From an uncultured Lachnospiraceae bacterium (GTDB taxonomy: Bacteria > Bacillota > Clostridia > Lachnospirales > Lachnospiraceae): a stretch of 40,890 bases of DNA. The stretch is taken from contig CATLCV010000018.1 of NCBI GenBank assembly GCA_949893755.1, positions 1 through 40,890 of the forward strand, given 5' to 3'. The notes below the pieces were generated by a model. The model worked only from the letters and a program-made list of their open reading frames with translations. It was not told the DNA's origin and did not search any database. The position numbers were made by a program, and so were the translations under genes. Below are positions 15,413 to 23,238 of this stretch, piece by piece. Each line of letters opens with the position of its first letter. Position 1 is the first letter of the stretch.

Positions 15413-15678
15413 AACCCATCACTCCCTTCCAAAAATTCAGCAACCTTTTTAATGTCTATAGCTCCTGTGCGGTTCATTTTCACCTGCTCTCCGTCCAAGA
15501 GGACTATGGCAGGCAATTTATCTATGCCGTATTTATCCGCAGTAAACGGATCCTCCTGTGCATTGATTTTCTGAACCTTATCCGCACCGGCCATCTGGAT
15601 GAGCGGGAGGATAAACTCCTTCTCATAGAACCGGCACGGCGGGCACCAGGTGGAATGGAAAAATAGTAATTTTCTCAT
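15409..15678 (-). CDS. thioredoxin-like protein
   Basis: 89 residues with the thioredoxin active site W-C-P-P-C near the start (MRKLLFFHSTWCPPCRFYE), then the beta-alpha repeat and the cis-Pro loop at GIDKLPAIVLL. It is about 15 residues shorter than typical thioredoxins at the N-terminus but otherwise complete. The start at 15678 follows TTTGGAGG; upstream in-frame sequence is not coding-like. It could reduce the active-site Cys of the adjacent Prp-like enzyme or the Cys-containing MuF protein; this is inference from tight coupling (4-bp overlap with Prp). Confidence 0.85.
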   Translation of the reverse strand: MRKLLFFHSTWCPPCRFYEKEFILPLIQMAGADKVQKINAQEDPFTADKYGIDKLPAIVLLDGEQVKMNRTGAIDIKKVAEFLEGSDGF

Positions 15679-15736
15679 GTGGGATCCTCCAAAAAAAGGC
15701 ATAAGAAAACCACCGGCCTTAATGACTGGTGGCATT

Positions 15737-15925
15737 CTAAACTATGATATCGTCTCCAATATAAAATCCGTACTTTTTTGGGTCATACGGTTCTTTTTTT
15801 TCAATACAATCCTTCACAGCATTCAGGAAATCTCCATATTTTTTGTCTGCTGGCAGTTCAAAGGGCAGCGCTATTGGTTCCCCAAACATTTCCTCATATT
15901 TTTCAAAACATTCCACGGCTTTCAT
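15737..15925 (-). CDS. small acidic protein after MuF-metallopeptidase; candidate immunity protein
   Basis: 62 residues (MKAVECFEKYEEMFGEPIAL, ending KKYGFYIGDDIIV), acidic, with no recognised family. It starts 3 bp after the end of the MuF-toxin-like gene. In MuF polymorphic toxin loci, the gene directly downstream commonly encodes the matching immunity protein, so this is the best candidate. It has no known role in head assembly, which supports an accessory function. It could also simply be a small structural accessory protein. Confidence 0.55.
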   Translation of the reverse strand: MKAVECFEKYEEMFGEPIALPFELPADKKYGDFLNAVKDCIEKKEPYDPKKYGFYIGDDIIV

Positions 15926-15927
15926 TT

Positions 15928-17724
15928 TTAAATTCCCCTTCCTATATCTTCCATCATTTCTAAATAAATGTCATATGACTTTGGAAAATATTTTTTGATT
16001 TGCTCTAAGGATTCAGGATTATTTATTGTTGCGTCCGTCATTTCCGCAAATCCTTCCGTTCCTACAGAGACATTCTTCCAATAATTTTTATTAGAACCCC
16101 TATGCCCTACATATCCAGAAACACTCCCGTTCGTCAATCCTTCCCACATATCACTCACATCACCACCGGCTATTAATGGAAGTTCTTTTATTTCCCTTGA
16201 TATTTTTGCATATGCCTCCCGTTTCTTAACATCGGAACGCTTTCCGCCGCTTTTCACAGCCTCTTCCTTCATCTGTTCCCATGTATTTTTTATATATTCC
16301 ATCCCCTCTTCTTTCATCATTTCCGTGAGTGTATAGCCAATATTTTCCGGTCCGTTTCTGCCACTGACTGTCCTCACATACTTCTGGCTCTGAAATACAT
16401 CCGCATAGTCCTCCCATGCTCCCCTTCCTTTGCCCTGTGACGCCAACGAAGACATGTTATGTCCCAACTCATGAAATAAAGTACCATAAGCCTTTTTGTA
16501 AATTTCTTCACCCCGTCCAATATCAAAATACTTGTCCTGAACTAATCCCTCTACATTTATATTGACACCTTTTTTAACAGGGCTGTAATTTGCCGTCCCC
16601 TTATAATCCGTTGACAATATTTTAAACTTATCGACACATTGGTTCCATGCTCTTTGAACTATTTGGGGTGAAGAAAAGAGTCTTTTTTCTATCTCTTTTA
16701 GCTGATCTTTACCTATATCGTTTCCTAAATTTCCTAAATTTATTTTATCATTTTTTCTGCCATCATTCAACCCTTCTACAACTTTTCCAGCCTGCCCATT
16801 TCCATGTCTTTGCTCATAATCCTCCATCCACCTATCCCAGTCTTCTACCTCGATCGTAAACGTGCATCTGCACCAGGGATGGAGCGGAGGGAAGTTCACG
16901 CCTGGCTGTCTGTCCTGGATCCGAAACTTCTTTTTTGCAAGCTCCCGGCAGATATCACACACTTTCCTATCTGCCGCCGTGGACAGCCGGTACTCCTCAA
17001 AATCCTCTATGAAGGGCTGCATGGTGGCCTCCGCCATCACATAAGTTCCTTCCGTATAGATCAGCCTGTAAGCATCCTTCCGGCTGACCTTTCCAAATCT
17101 CTGCCGGAGATTCCTTACCAGCTTTTCATAAGAATCCCCGCGCGCAAATCCCTGCGCAATATCCGTATTCAAATAACCCGCCAGCTTCTCCGTGTTCTTC
17201 CAGATCTTCTGTGAAAAGTTTTCCCCGTTCGACCATACCGCGCCAACAAACTGCTTTACAATATCCGGATTCATAGAATAAAAGTTCTCGCCGAACCCCA
17301 TTGCCTGGGCGGCTGCATTTCCCCCGCGGAGGGCCTGCCTTTCCAAATGCTCCCGGATTTCTTTTTGTGTGACAGCCCCGATCTCCAGCTGCTGCATCCG
17401 CACAGAATATTGCAGGCCTTCCAGCCGATCCAGCTTGTAAACCGATTCCCGCACCGGCATCAGGTATGCATACTGCGGATATTGCTCCGCGAATACATCC
17501 ATCTGCTCTATCAGGAGACGTATATCCTCTGGCGGAAGGCTTTCTAATAGCTGCCGGTATTCAATCACATGATCCGTGCCGTACTGCTTATAATATGCCG
17601 CGATCTGTCTGTCCAGTTTCCGAAATTCAGTATCATAAAAGGATGACAGCCGCTTTTTCAGTCTGGTCTCATCCTTTTCCAATTGCTGGTTCAGTTGCTG
17701 TTGCCGGCGCTGCCAGTAGTTCAT
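15928..17724 (-). CDS. MuF-type head protein fused to a zinc-metallopeptidase-like C-terminal domain
   Basis: 598 residues. Residues 1-320 form the minor head protein of the SPP1 gp7/Mu F family: a helical N-terminus, then ARGDSYEKLVRNLRQRF (195-210), YTEGTYVMAEAT and the Cys-His cluster VCDICRELAKKKF...HPWCRC (256-287). After a Gly/Asn/Lys linker, residues 340-598 form a separate domain with HELGH at 418-422 and a later EGFAEM (557-562) that could give the third zinc ligand. This fits a zincin peptidase. MuF proteins with variable C-terminal domains are known as phage-encoded polymorphic toxins, delivered with the DNA. The C-terminal half is AT-richer than the N-terminal half, which suggests module exchange. 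A non-toxic maturation role is also possible. Confidence 0.85.
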   Translation of the reverse strand: MNYWQRRQQQLNQQLEKDETRLKKRLSSFYDTEFRKLDRQIAAYYKQYGTDHVIEYRQLLESLPPEDIRLLIEQMDVFAEQYPQYAYLMPVRESVYKLDRLEGLQYSVRMQQLEIGAVTQKEIREHLERQALRGGNAAAQAMGFGENFYSMNPDIVKQFVGAVWSNGENFSQKIWKNTEKLAGYLNTDIAQGFARGDSYEKLVRNLRQRFGKVSRKDAYRLIYTEGTYVMAEATMQPFIEDFEEYRLSTAADRKVCDICRELAKKKFRIQDRQPGVNFPPLHPWCRCTFTIEVEDWDRWMEDYEQRHGNGQAGKVVEGLNDGRKNDKINLGNLGNDIGKDQLKEIEKRLFSSPQIVQRAWNQCVDKFKILSTDYKGTANYSPVKKGVNINVEGLVQDKYFDIGRGEEIYKKAYGTLFHELGHNMSSLASQGKGRGAWEDYADVFQSQKYVRTVSGRNGPENIGYTLTEMMKEEGMEYIKNTWEQMKEEAVKSGGKRSDVKKREAYAKISREIKELPLIAGGDVSDMWEGLTNGSVSGYVGHRGSNKNYWKNVSVGTEGFAEMTDATINNPESLEQIKKYFPKSYDIYLEMMEDIGRGI

Positions 17725-17753
17725 AATCCCACATCCCCGCTATAAAAATTCGC

Positions 17754-19064
17754 TTATACATCCTCTGCCGTCCTGTTTGTTGGGTAGTCTGTCTCGTACC
17801 CCTCCTGATCCTGCTCTTTCTCTATGCGCTCCAGTTCTTCCTTCACATTATCTACAGCGGAAAGAATCCCCAGCTGAGTCTCATGGCTGACGATCCCGCT
17901 GAGCTGGGAAGCAGTCTGAGCTTCATCCAGGGTATTGGCGGGAATATTCTGGGTAAACTTGTACTTGATGTTTACCCAGGCATCCTCCCGCATGCCAGAA
18001 ACCGGATTGCTGAAGATCAGCTTGTACCTCCTGTTCATGCCAGAAATAAATTTCCGTTCCTTGGTCTTTGCCAGGTTGCTCATGCCCTGCAGCTTGTATT
18101 TCAAAGCAATGCCCGAGGAGGTCCCAAAATTTTCATCCGAAATATTCGCCACCATACTGATCTGGAAAATGAGCTTTTCAAGCCGGTTGATCAGGTTCTC
18201 CTGGGTCGTATCTCCATTCGGCTTCTGCAGGAAATCAACCACGATATTCAGAGCATCCGTCCCCTCAAAATTGATCACCCGGTTTCTCCGCAGCACCTCC
18301 AGATCACTTGCTTCCAACTTCGCCCCCAGTATTTTCAAATAGGCGTCCGCAAAATAATCCACGTCATTTGCCTTTTCACTGACCGCTTTATGGTGGGCCT
18401 CGATCATGGGGAGAACGCTTTCAAATATCCCGATGCGTTCCTTATTTTCCAGATATTCCGTTGCCGGAACCCCATCAAATCCGTGAATCTTTTCTTCATC
18501 TACCCACTGATAGGAACCGCGGTTGATAAAATGCCGCACCACTCTCCCGTCTGACCAGCTTCCATGTTCCACATTGTCCGCGTCCTTATAATGCCGTACA
18601 AAAAACATCGGCCTCTCCAGGATGCTGTCATCATAGATCATAAACGCATCCATCGGTGAAAGATATGTAATCCCGATATTCCCCATCCCATCCACATAAT
18701 ACATTTCAAAGCCGCTTCCGTAGATGCTGCACACCTTGGATAATTCCGCATTATTATCGTCCTGGTCATTGTACTGATCCAGAAATTCCAGGTATTCGGA
18801 TATCTCCTGATCATCACTCGTGGTCTTGATCGGGATCCCTATAAAGAATCCGTTCATTGTATCTACGATATACTTCGCAAAGTTGACCGGAATCCGGTTA
18901 TCCGGTTTCCAATCTGCTTTTTTCTCCCGCCTGCTGATCTCATACTTATTTTCATATGCATCCTGCAGCTTCTGATACCTCTCGGAAATTTCCTGCTTGT
19001 GCTTTGCCATATATTTCCCAAGCAGCTCTGTCGTCATAACCGTACCAGTCGGCACCCTGAACAT
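17754..19064 (-). CDS. portal protein (SPP1 gp6-like)
   Basis: 436 residues; dodecameric ring through which DNA enters and leaves the head. The start region (ISRREKKADWKPDNRIPVNFAKYIVDTMNGFFIGIPI) and EMYYVDGMGNIGITYLSPMDAFMIYDDSI are classic for the SPP1-type portal family (Phage_prot_Gp6). The long helical region near the end (ANISDENFGTSSGIALKYKLQGMSNLAKTKERKF) contains the conserved SGxALKxK clip element. It lies between TerL and MuF as usual. The start is preceded by GAGGAGGCG. Confidence 0.95.
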   Translation of the reverse strand: MFRVPTGTVMTTELLGKYMAKHKQEISERYQKLQDAYENKYEISRREKKADWKPDNRIPVNFAKYIVDTMNGFFIGIPIKTTSDDQEISEYLEFLDQYNDQDDNNAELSKVCSIYGSGFEMYYVDGMGNIGITYLSPMDAFMIYDDSILERPMFFVRHYKDADNVEHGSWSDGRVVRHFINRGSYQWVDEEKIHGFDGVPATEYLENKERIGIFESVLPMIEAHHKAVSEKANDVDYFADAYLKILGAKLEASDLEVLRRNRVINFEGTDALNIVVDFLQKPNGDTTQENLINRLEKLIFQISMVANISDENFGTSSGIALKYKLQGMSNLAKTKERKFISGMNRRYKLIFSNPVSGMREDAWVNIKYKFTQNIPANTLDEAQTASQLSGIVSHETQLGILSAVDNVKEELERIEKEQDQEGYETDYPTNRTAEDV

Positions 19065-19065
19065 T

Positions 19066-20337
19066 TTATACGCCTCCTCTCAGGCCGTTGTTATATGCAG
19101 CCCGTGTTTCCAGTTTTCTAAATATGCTTGCCGCGGAATCCGGACTGTCATCATGCTCCGCAAATTCCGAATAGTCCAGGATCTCATTGATATATTCCGG
19201 ATCCGTCTCTTCCAGCCATTTTATTTTCTTCCAGTTCTTTCGGAGATACGTGGATATTTTCACAAACTTATTCATTTTTTCGTGATATCCTGAAACCGGA
19301 ATCCCCATACCGGCAATCTCTTTTCTCAGATAACCCTTATCCGCGTTGTCCTCACAGAATATGGTTCCTGCCCTGAAACGTTTGTGGTAAACAGCAATTT
19401 CTCTCAGGCAGTCATCCACGTGCCTGTCCCACCGTTTTCCAAAACCAATGAAGCCTTCCGGCACTTTGTGTATTATGGTAAATGCCGTGCCGTCCTTGCC
19501 ATCGTATGCGGCATCAATATGGGCAATCCCTCCGTAGATTTTTTCCACATCCTTTGTAAACTCCGGATCTTTAAACATGGCATCCTTATCTGCAATATGT
19601 CTCAGCTCATAGTTTGCCGCGAAAAGACTGTCCGACATGGACTGCCGGAGCCCTTCCAGCTTGTCCCGAGTGATCAGGCCTGTAGAATAACAGTCATACC
19701 GCTTCACATTCGGCATTAATGAAATCGCATCTTCTTTGTGCCAGGGAGTACCGGTATTAATGAACCGGCCGCCCCGGTTGCGGATGTTCTGAAGCTCCAT
19801 GTACTGAATCCTGGTGCGCTCCCGCTCCGCCCGGCTGGTGCGGTCCCTCAGGTTCACAATATCGTCTGTTACGATGATATCCCCGTGCTTTCCTGTAATA
19901 GATGTTCCGATACCAAGCCCCATGATTTGGGATGCGCCCCTTGTTGAGGTACAGAGGTTCGTCATGATTTCCGAATTATTTGCTGTGATCAGCTGCAGGC
20001 TAAGGTCGTACAGATCATATACGATACGCCCGATCACCGGCGACTGCAGGATCTTTCTGGTCTGAGTGATCACCTCTGTCACATCATCATCCGTCTTCCG
20101 GAAGAACATCACGTTTTCATTGGGCCGCTCGATCGCATGGAGCGCAAGGAACAAGGAAAGATCCGTTGTCTTATAAGATCCGCGGTGCGCAAGCAGTGTC
20201 TGGTCTTCATGAGAATACAAAAAAGACCGGAGCCACGTATTATGCAGCCCGGTCAGATCTTTGAAACCTACCCAGTGTCCAATTTTATACGGTTCATTCC
20301 ACAGGAGGTCCAGAACCGCTTGCTTTCTGCTGTTCAA
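19066..20337 (-). CDS. terL: terminase large subunit
   Basis: 423 residues; ATP-driven DNA packaging motor with a headful or cos nuclease. The Walker A variant is HRGSYKTT (about 50-57), preceded by a typical HNTWLRSFL segment. Walker B is DIIVTDDIVN, and the coupling motif is around NTGTPWHKED. The nuclease domain starts at HIDAAYDGKDGTAF with the first metal-binding Asp residues; a later acidic cluster (FAEHDDSPDS) gives more. It starts with TTG at 20337, seven bases after GGAGG, and overlaps the small subunit gene by 44 bp. Confidence 0.95.
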   Translation of the reverse strand: MNSRKQAVLDLLWNEPYKIGHWVGFKDLTGLHNTWLRSFLYSHEDQTLLAHRGSYKTTDLSLFLALHAIERPNENVMFFRKTDDDVTEVITQTRKILQSPVIGRIVYDLYDLSLQLITANNSEIMTNLCTSTRGASQIMGLGIGTSITGKHGDIIVTDDIVNLRDRTSRAERERTRIQYMELQNIRNRGGRFINTGTPWHKEDAISLMPNVKRYDCYSTGLITRDKLEGLRQSMSDSLFAANYELRHIADKDAMFKDPEFTKDVEKIYGGIAHIDAAYDGKDGTAFTIIHKVPEGFIGFGKRWDRHVDDCLREIAVYHKRFRAGTIFCEDNADKGYLRKEIAGMGIPVSGYHEKMNKFVKISTYLRKNWKKIKWLEETDPEYINEILDYSEFAEHDDSPDSAASIFRKLETRAAYNNGLRGGV

Positions 20338-20833
20338 AGTATTCCTCCATCTCCTTTACGGCATCGTCAATGGCCGGAACTTTCAAGTCCAGACGGTCAT
20401 TCCACATCCCCAGGTGCCGTCCCAGGAGCTCCAACGCTTTTTCTTTATCGTTCAGCTTGATCTCGATGCCGTTTGCTCCTTCCTTGATGCCGGCTATTGC
20501 CCGGCGCTGTTCCTCGGATAATGAGTCTGTGGATTTTATCAGCACCATGGAAGAAGTACCGTTGCTTTTTACCTCCACGTAATCCGTCACCCGGGCGAAG
20601 GCGATCGCGGCCAGCTCCTGGATGACCTGATCCTGGGTGACTTCTGTCCGTTGCTGACGTTCCTGCATGCGCTGCTGGATGTAGGATGCAACCTTAGTAT
20701 TTCTTAGCAATTTACTGCCGTTTACGGCGGCGGTGTTTTCGTTTTTGACTCTTGGATAAGCAACAAGGTAAGCCCTTGTGGCGTTTAAGTCTATCAGGTA
20801 TTCATCAGCGAATATTTTCTGTTTTTCTGTCAT
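20294..20833 (-). CDS. terS: terminase small subunit
   Basis: 179 residues of the Terminase_2 family, which binds the packaging site and loads TerL. The start MTEKQKIFADEYLIDLNATRAYLVAYPRVKNENTAAVNGSKLLRN is diagnostic: a helix-turn-helix DNA-binding domain at about 8-50. The core (TQDQVIQELAAIAFARVTDYVEV) and the end (KALELLGRHLGMWNDRLDL) fit the family oligomerisation part. The start at 20833 is preceded by GGGGTGAG. An older, broken HTH gene lies just upstream. Confidence 0.95.
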   Translation of the reverse strand: MTEKQKIFADEYLIDLNATRAYLVAYPRVKNENTAAVNGSKLLRNTKVASYIQQRMQERQQRTEVTQDQVIQELAAIAFARVTDYVEVKSNGTSSMVLIKSTDSLSEEQRRAIAGIKEGANGIEIKLNDKEKALELLGRHLGMWNDRLDLKVPAIDDAVKEMEEYFEQQKASGSGPPVE

Positions 20834-20866
20834 TGGGGGCTCACCCCGCTTTCTTTCCTGTACTTT

Positions 20867-21055
20867 TTATTGAGTATTAAAGGGTGCACCCTCGTGTCCA
20901 GAATGTGCACCCTGCCTATTCTTCAAACCGGACCAGCCATAACACTTGATCCAAGACTTTATTGTATTTAAGCTGCCATCTTATTTTTCCGCCAACTCCT
21001 TCGGCATGACGCCGGATAGGTAATCATTCCTGATCTGGTCTTTTACATCGCCCAC
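20867..21055 (-). pseudogene. small HTH protein (terminase-small-subunit-like) broken by one stop codon
   Basis: From the GTG at 21055 (preceded by GAGGTGGTG) the frame reads MGDVKDQIRNDYLSGVMPKELAEK, then TAA at 20981-20983, then continues in the same frame as DGSLNTIKSWIKCYGWSGLKNRQG and stops at 20867. Across the stop it has the shape of the N-terminal helix-turn-helix of phage terminase small subunits and related proteins: ELAEK-x-DGSLNTIKSWIKxYGW. A single change from TAT or TAC to TAA would explain the break. Two downstream GGGTGCACC/GGTGCACCC boxes lie in the last third. Suppression of the stop is possible but unlikely. Confidence 0.6.
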
Positions 21056-21078
21056 GTCACCACCTCTTAGTTCTTACG

Positions 21079-21498
21079 TTAATATTCTACAATAATACTA
21101 TCTCCTGTAACAAATGTAATTTCATTATCTGTTTCAATTATTTTAATATCTTTACCAGTATAATCAATCCCTTTGATATTTTTTAATAATACTCTTATTC
21201 CTTCCATCTGTATCTCAGCATCTGAAACTAATTTTTTATTTTCTTTTTGTAATTCGGTTTTACTATATGATAACTTTTCGTTTTCCCCAATTAATTCTTC
21301 GTTTTCTGTTGTTAGAGTCGTATTGCTTTCTGACAACTCTTTATTTTTTAAAATTACAGCATCATAATCTTTCTTTAAACCATCATATTTCATCTGTGCC
21401 TGATTATTGACAATCGAAGCTGTCACTGTCGCTGTGGCTGTTATGATTGCGGCCAAAATAGTATACCTACCTGATATGTGCACTTTCTTTGTTCCCAT
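21079..21498 (-). CDS. membrane-anchored coiled-coil protein, probable accessory (moron) gene
   Basis: 139 residues, no family recognised. A short basic start (MGTKKVHISGR) precedes one membrane segment (TILAAIITATATVTASIV, about 12-30). A long coiled coil follows (about 40-100, KKDYDAVILKNKELSESNTTL and on, with regular Leu/Asn/Glu spacing), then a small beta-rich end (VTGDSIIVEY). The gene is AT-rich compared with the terminase genes beside it. It stands between the late promoter/terminator and the packaging genes, a frequent site for lysogenic-conversion or superinfection-exclusion genes. That function is only inferred. The start at 21498 is preceded by TGGAGGG. Confidence 0.65.
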   Translation of the reverse strand: MGTKKVHISGRYTILAAIITATATVTASIVNNQAQMKYDGLKKDYDAVILKNKELSESNTTLTTENEELIGENEKLSYSKTELQKENKKLVSDAEIQMEGIRVLLKNIKGIDYTGKDIKIIETDNEITFVTGDSIIVEY

Positions 21499-21569
21499 AT
21501 ATTTCCCTCCACACAGCAGCCTGTTCCAGAAATACCACTTTTTCATTTTACAACATCTGTCATATTCTG

Positions 21570-21608
21570 ACAACAAAAAGCGCCCTACATTTTTGTGTAG
21601 AACGCCTT
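21570..21608 (-). terminator. intrinsic terminator upstream of the packaging genes
   Basis: Minus-strand AAGGCGTTCTACA pairs with TGTAGGGCGCTT (12 pairs with one bulged G) across a CAAAA loop and is followed by CTTTTTGTTG. It lies about 50 bases after the proposed late promoter. Transcripts into the packaging genes must read through it, start after it or be antiterminated. Confidence 0.8.
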
Positions 21609-21660
21609 CCGTGTGTGTGAGGGTTAAACTTGGCTACCTTTCCAGCCACCAATCTCAGCT

Positions 21661-21704
21661 TATACTATAGCATACGAAAACCGAACAGTGCGAACAAACC
21701 GAAC
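21661..21704 (-). promoter_or_regulatory. late promoter region with 9-bp phased repeats
   Basis: On the plus strand AAACCGAAC (21678-21686), AGTGCGAAC (21687-21695) and AAACCGAAC (21696-21704) form a 9-bp phased direct repeat. Downstream on the minus strand is a -10-like TATAGT/TATAAG at about 21661-21670, with no good -35. Activator sites at the -20 to -45 position fit control by the ArpU/RinA-like protein encoded directly upstream. Confidence 0.55.
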
Positions 21705-21709
21705 AAACT

Positions 21710-22132
21710 TTAACTTTTTTTCATAAATCTTTCAAATTCCATCCGGATTCCGTCTCCGGTAGCCTTTCTTCCGATCTTCGCTGCCGTCTGTTCCCAGGTC
21801 ATCCCCTCAAATATCTTATACTTGATGATCCGCTGCATCCGGATCGGGACCGTCAGGAGCCATTCCTCCACCTGTTGCTTGATCTTCTCTGCATTCTCCC
21901 TGCGCTGTTCCAGGAGTTTTTCTTCCAGGCGCAGGTTCCTGTCATCCTGGTATGTAAAAGTGGTGCCTTCAATTCGATAATGCTTTTCCTGATAGGGGAA
22001 CTTTAGGTTGCTGCCCTTCACGTTTGTCTGAATGACCGTCTTCCGTCTTTTCTTTAGCTTACGGATATCTTCCTCCGTTTCCTTTATCAGTTCCATAGCG
22101 TCCATGTAATCAGCAAGTATCTTCTTGTCCAA
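21710..22132 (-). CDS. ArpU/RinA-like late transcription regulator
   Basis: About 140 residues: a coiled-coil-like N-terminal two thirds (MELIKETEEDIRKLKKRRKT, LEEKLLEQRRENAEKIKQQVEEW), then a sigma-region-4-like helix-turn-helix at the end (MQRIIKYKIFEGMTWEQTAAKIGRKATGDGIRMEFERFM). This is the layout of ArpU/RinA-type activators that switch on phage late operons. The position directly upstream of the late promoter repeats and terminase genes supports it. Start: TTG at 22132 is eight bases after GGGGAG; the GTG at 22141 is too close to it. The phased repeats at 21678-21704 are its likely binding site. Confidence 0.8.
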   Translation of the reverse strand: MDKKILADYMDAMELIKETEEDIRKLKKRRKTVIQTNVKGSNLKFPYQEKHYRIEGTTFTYQDDRNLRLEEKLLEQRRENAEKIKQQVEEWLLTVPIRMQRIIKYKIFEGMTWEQTAAKIGRKATGDGIRMEFERFMKKS

Positions 22133-22154
22133 TGCAACCACTCCCCTTTTTTAT

Positions 22155-23180
22155 TTATGCCGCTGCTCCGTACTTCCAGAATGCCTGTATGATCTGAGCT
22201 GTGTCTGTCGCAGCATAATATTTATTCAGCGTTTTTATATCTCCGTTTGCATGTCCCAGGTAGAATGCCACCAAATCCCGCGGACAACCGCGCCGTACCA
22301 TGTTTGTGGCGGTTGTCTTGCGGAAAAGGTGCGGGTAAACTCTCCGTTCCAGTCCCGCCCTTTTCCGGATGCTTTTTAAAATCTCGCGAATCCCGGAATT
22401 TTCTAATCTTCTGACCGGAGCAATCCCGGATACGAAGAGAGCGGGATCATTATCCGTCCTTGTATCCATATATTTCTTCAAGTAATACTTCGCTGCATCG
22501 TCAATACAGACTGTCCGATATTTCCGGTTCTTTTCTCCGTAGACGATCACGTTGCCAGTATTCCAGTCCACGTCAGTTCTATTGATAGAAACAAGCTCAC
22601 CCACACGCACAGCTGTACTCCGCAGCACTTCCATAACCGCACGGTCTCTAATGTGTCCATCCTTGCAGGCATCCCGCAGCGCTTCCATCTCCCAGTCCTC
22701 CATGTGGTCGATCGGCTTCTCGATCTCCTTGTATTTCTCCACACTCTCACATGGGTTTTCAAGAATAATATGTGCCTGTCGCATCCAGGTATAAAATGCA
22801 CTGATCGTTTTCAACGCATTGTTTACGGTCCTTGGGTCATTCCCTCTCCTGCGGTACTGCTGCAGGTATACCTCCACATCCATATCCGTAATATCCAGCA
22901 GGCTCTTATTCGTGAAGTCGCAGAAACGCCGTACCTGATCCAGGTAGAAAGCAACTGTCTTTTCACTTAACTTCGGCGCTTTCCTGAGCTGGAAAAGCTC
23001 CATGATGTACTCGTTGGTATTCTGGCGCGTGGCTGGGAGAGTCTGCATCTCCACCACATCAACATTATACAGTGCCTCTGCTACTGCGTGGTTTAACATC
23101 TCCATTACTGTGGTATCCAGATAAGGATGCATTTTCAGTAAGATAGTGTCTCTTAAAATTTCTTTCTGTGTCTGTGCCAT
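22155..23180 (-). CDS. tyrosine recombinase (XerC/D-like), internal to the phage
   Basis: 341 residues with a complete catalytic set: Arg192 (TAVRVGEL), Lys217 or Lys220 (GEKNRKYRTV), His284-x-x-Arg287 (HLFRKTT), His310 (LGHANGD) and Tyr321/322 (LNKYY). The N-terminal core-binding domain is at about 55-150 (KTVAFYLDQVRRFCDF..TISAFYTWM). It is followed closely by the late regulator, not by an attachment site at a phage end, so it is not in the usual place for the prophage integrase. Options: a DNA-invertase-like role on the tail-fibre switch, a dimer resolvase, or an integrase in a rearranged genome. Two inverted repeats lie directly upstream. The start is preceded by AAAGGAGG. Confidence 0.9.
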   Translation of the reverse strand: MAQTQKEILRDTILLKMHPYLDTTVMEMLNHAVAEALYNVDVVEMQTLPATRQNTNEYIMELFQLRKAPKLSEKTVAFYLDQVRRFCDFTNKSLLDITDMDVEVYLQQYRRRGNDPRTVNNALKTISAFYTWMRQAHIILENPCESVEKYKEIEKPIDHMEDWEMEALRDACKDGHIRDRAVMEVLRSTAVRVGELVSINRTDVDWNTGNVIVYGEKNRKYRTVCIDDAAKYYLKKYMDTRTDNDPALFVSGIAPVRRLENSGIREILKSIRKRAGLERRVYPHLFRKTTATNMVRRGCPRDLVAFYLGHANGDIKTLNKYYAATDTAQIIQAFWKYGAAA

Positions 23181-23201
23181 AATTTATCCTCCTTTAATGT
23201 T

Positions 23202-23238
23202 GCTTAAGGATGAAAGCTATGGTATCATATCCTTAAGC
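23202..23238. repeat. inverted repeat upstream of the tyrosine recombinase gene
   Basis: GCTTAAGGAT (23202-23211) and ATCCTTAAGC (23229-23238) form perfect 10-bp arms with 17 bases between. It may be an operator, an RNA hairpin in the recombinase leader or a recombinase binding site; the arm spacing is longer than a usual tyrosine-recombinase core. Confidence 0.6.

Noticed and set aside
17883-18554. 223-codon plus-strand frame opposite the portal gene
   Set aside because: It is antisense to a clear portal protein, has no start signal, and its composition (His/Arg/Gln-rich) is that of a shadow frame.
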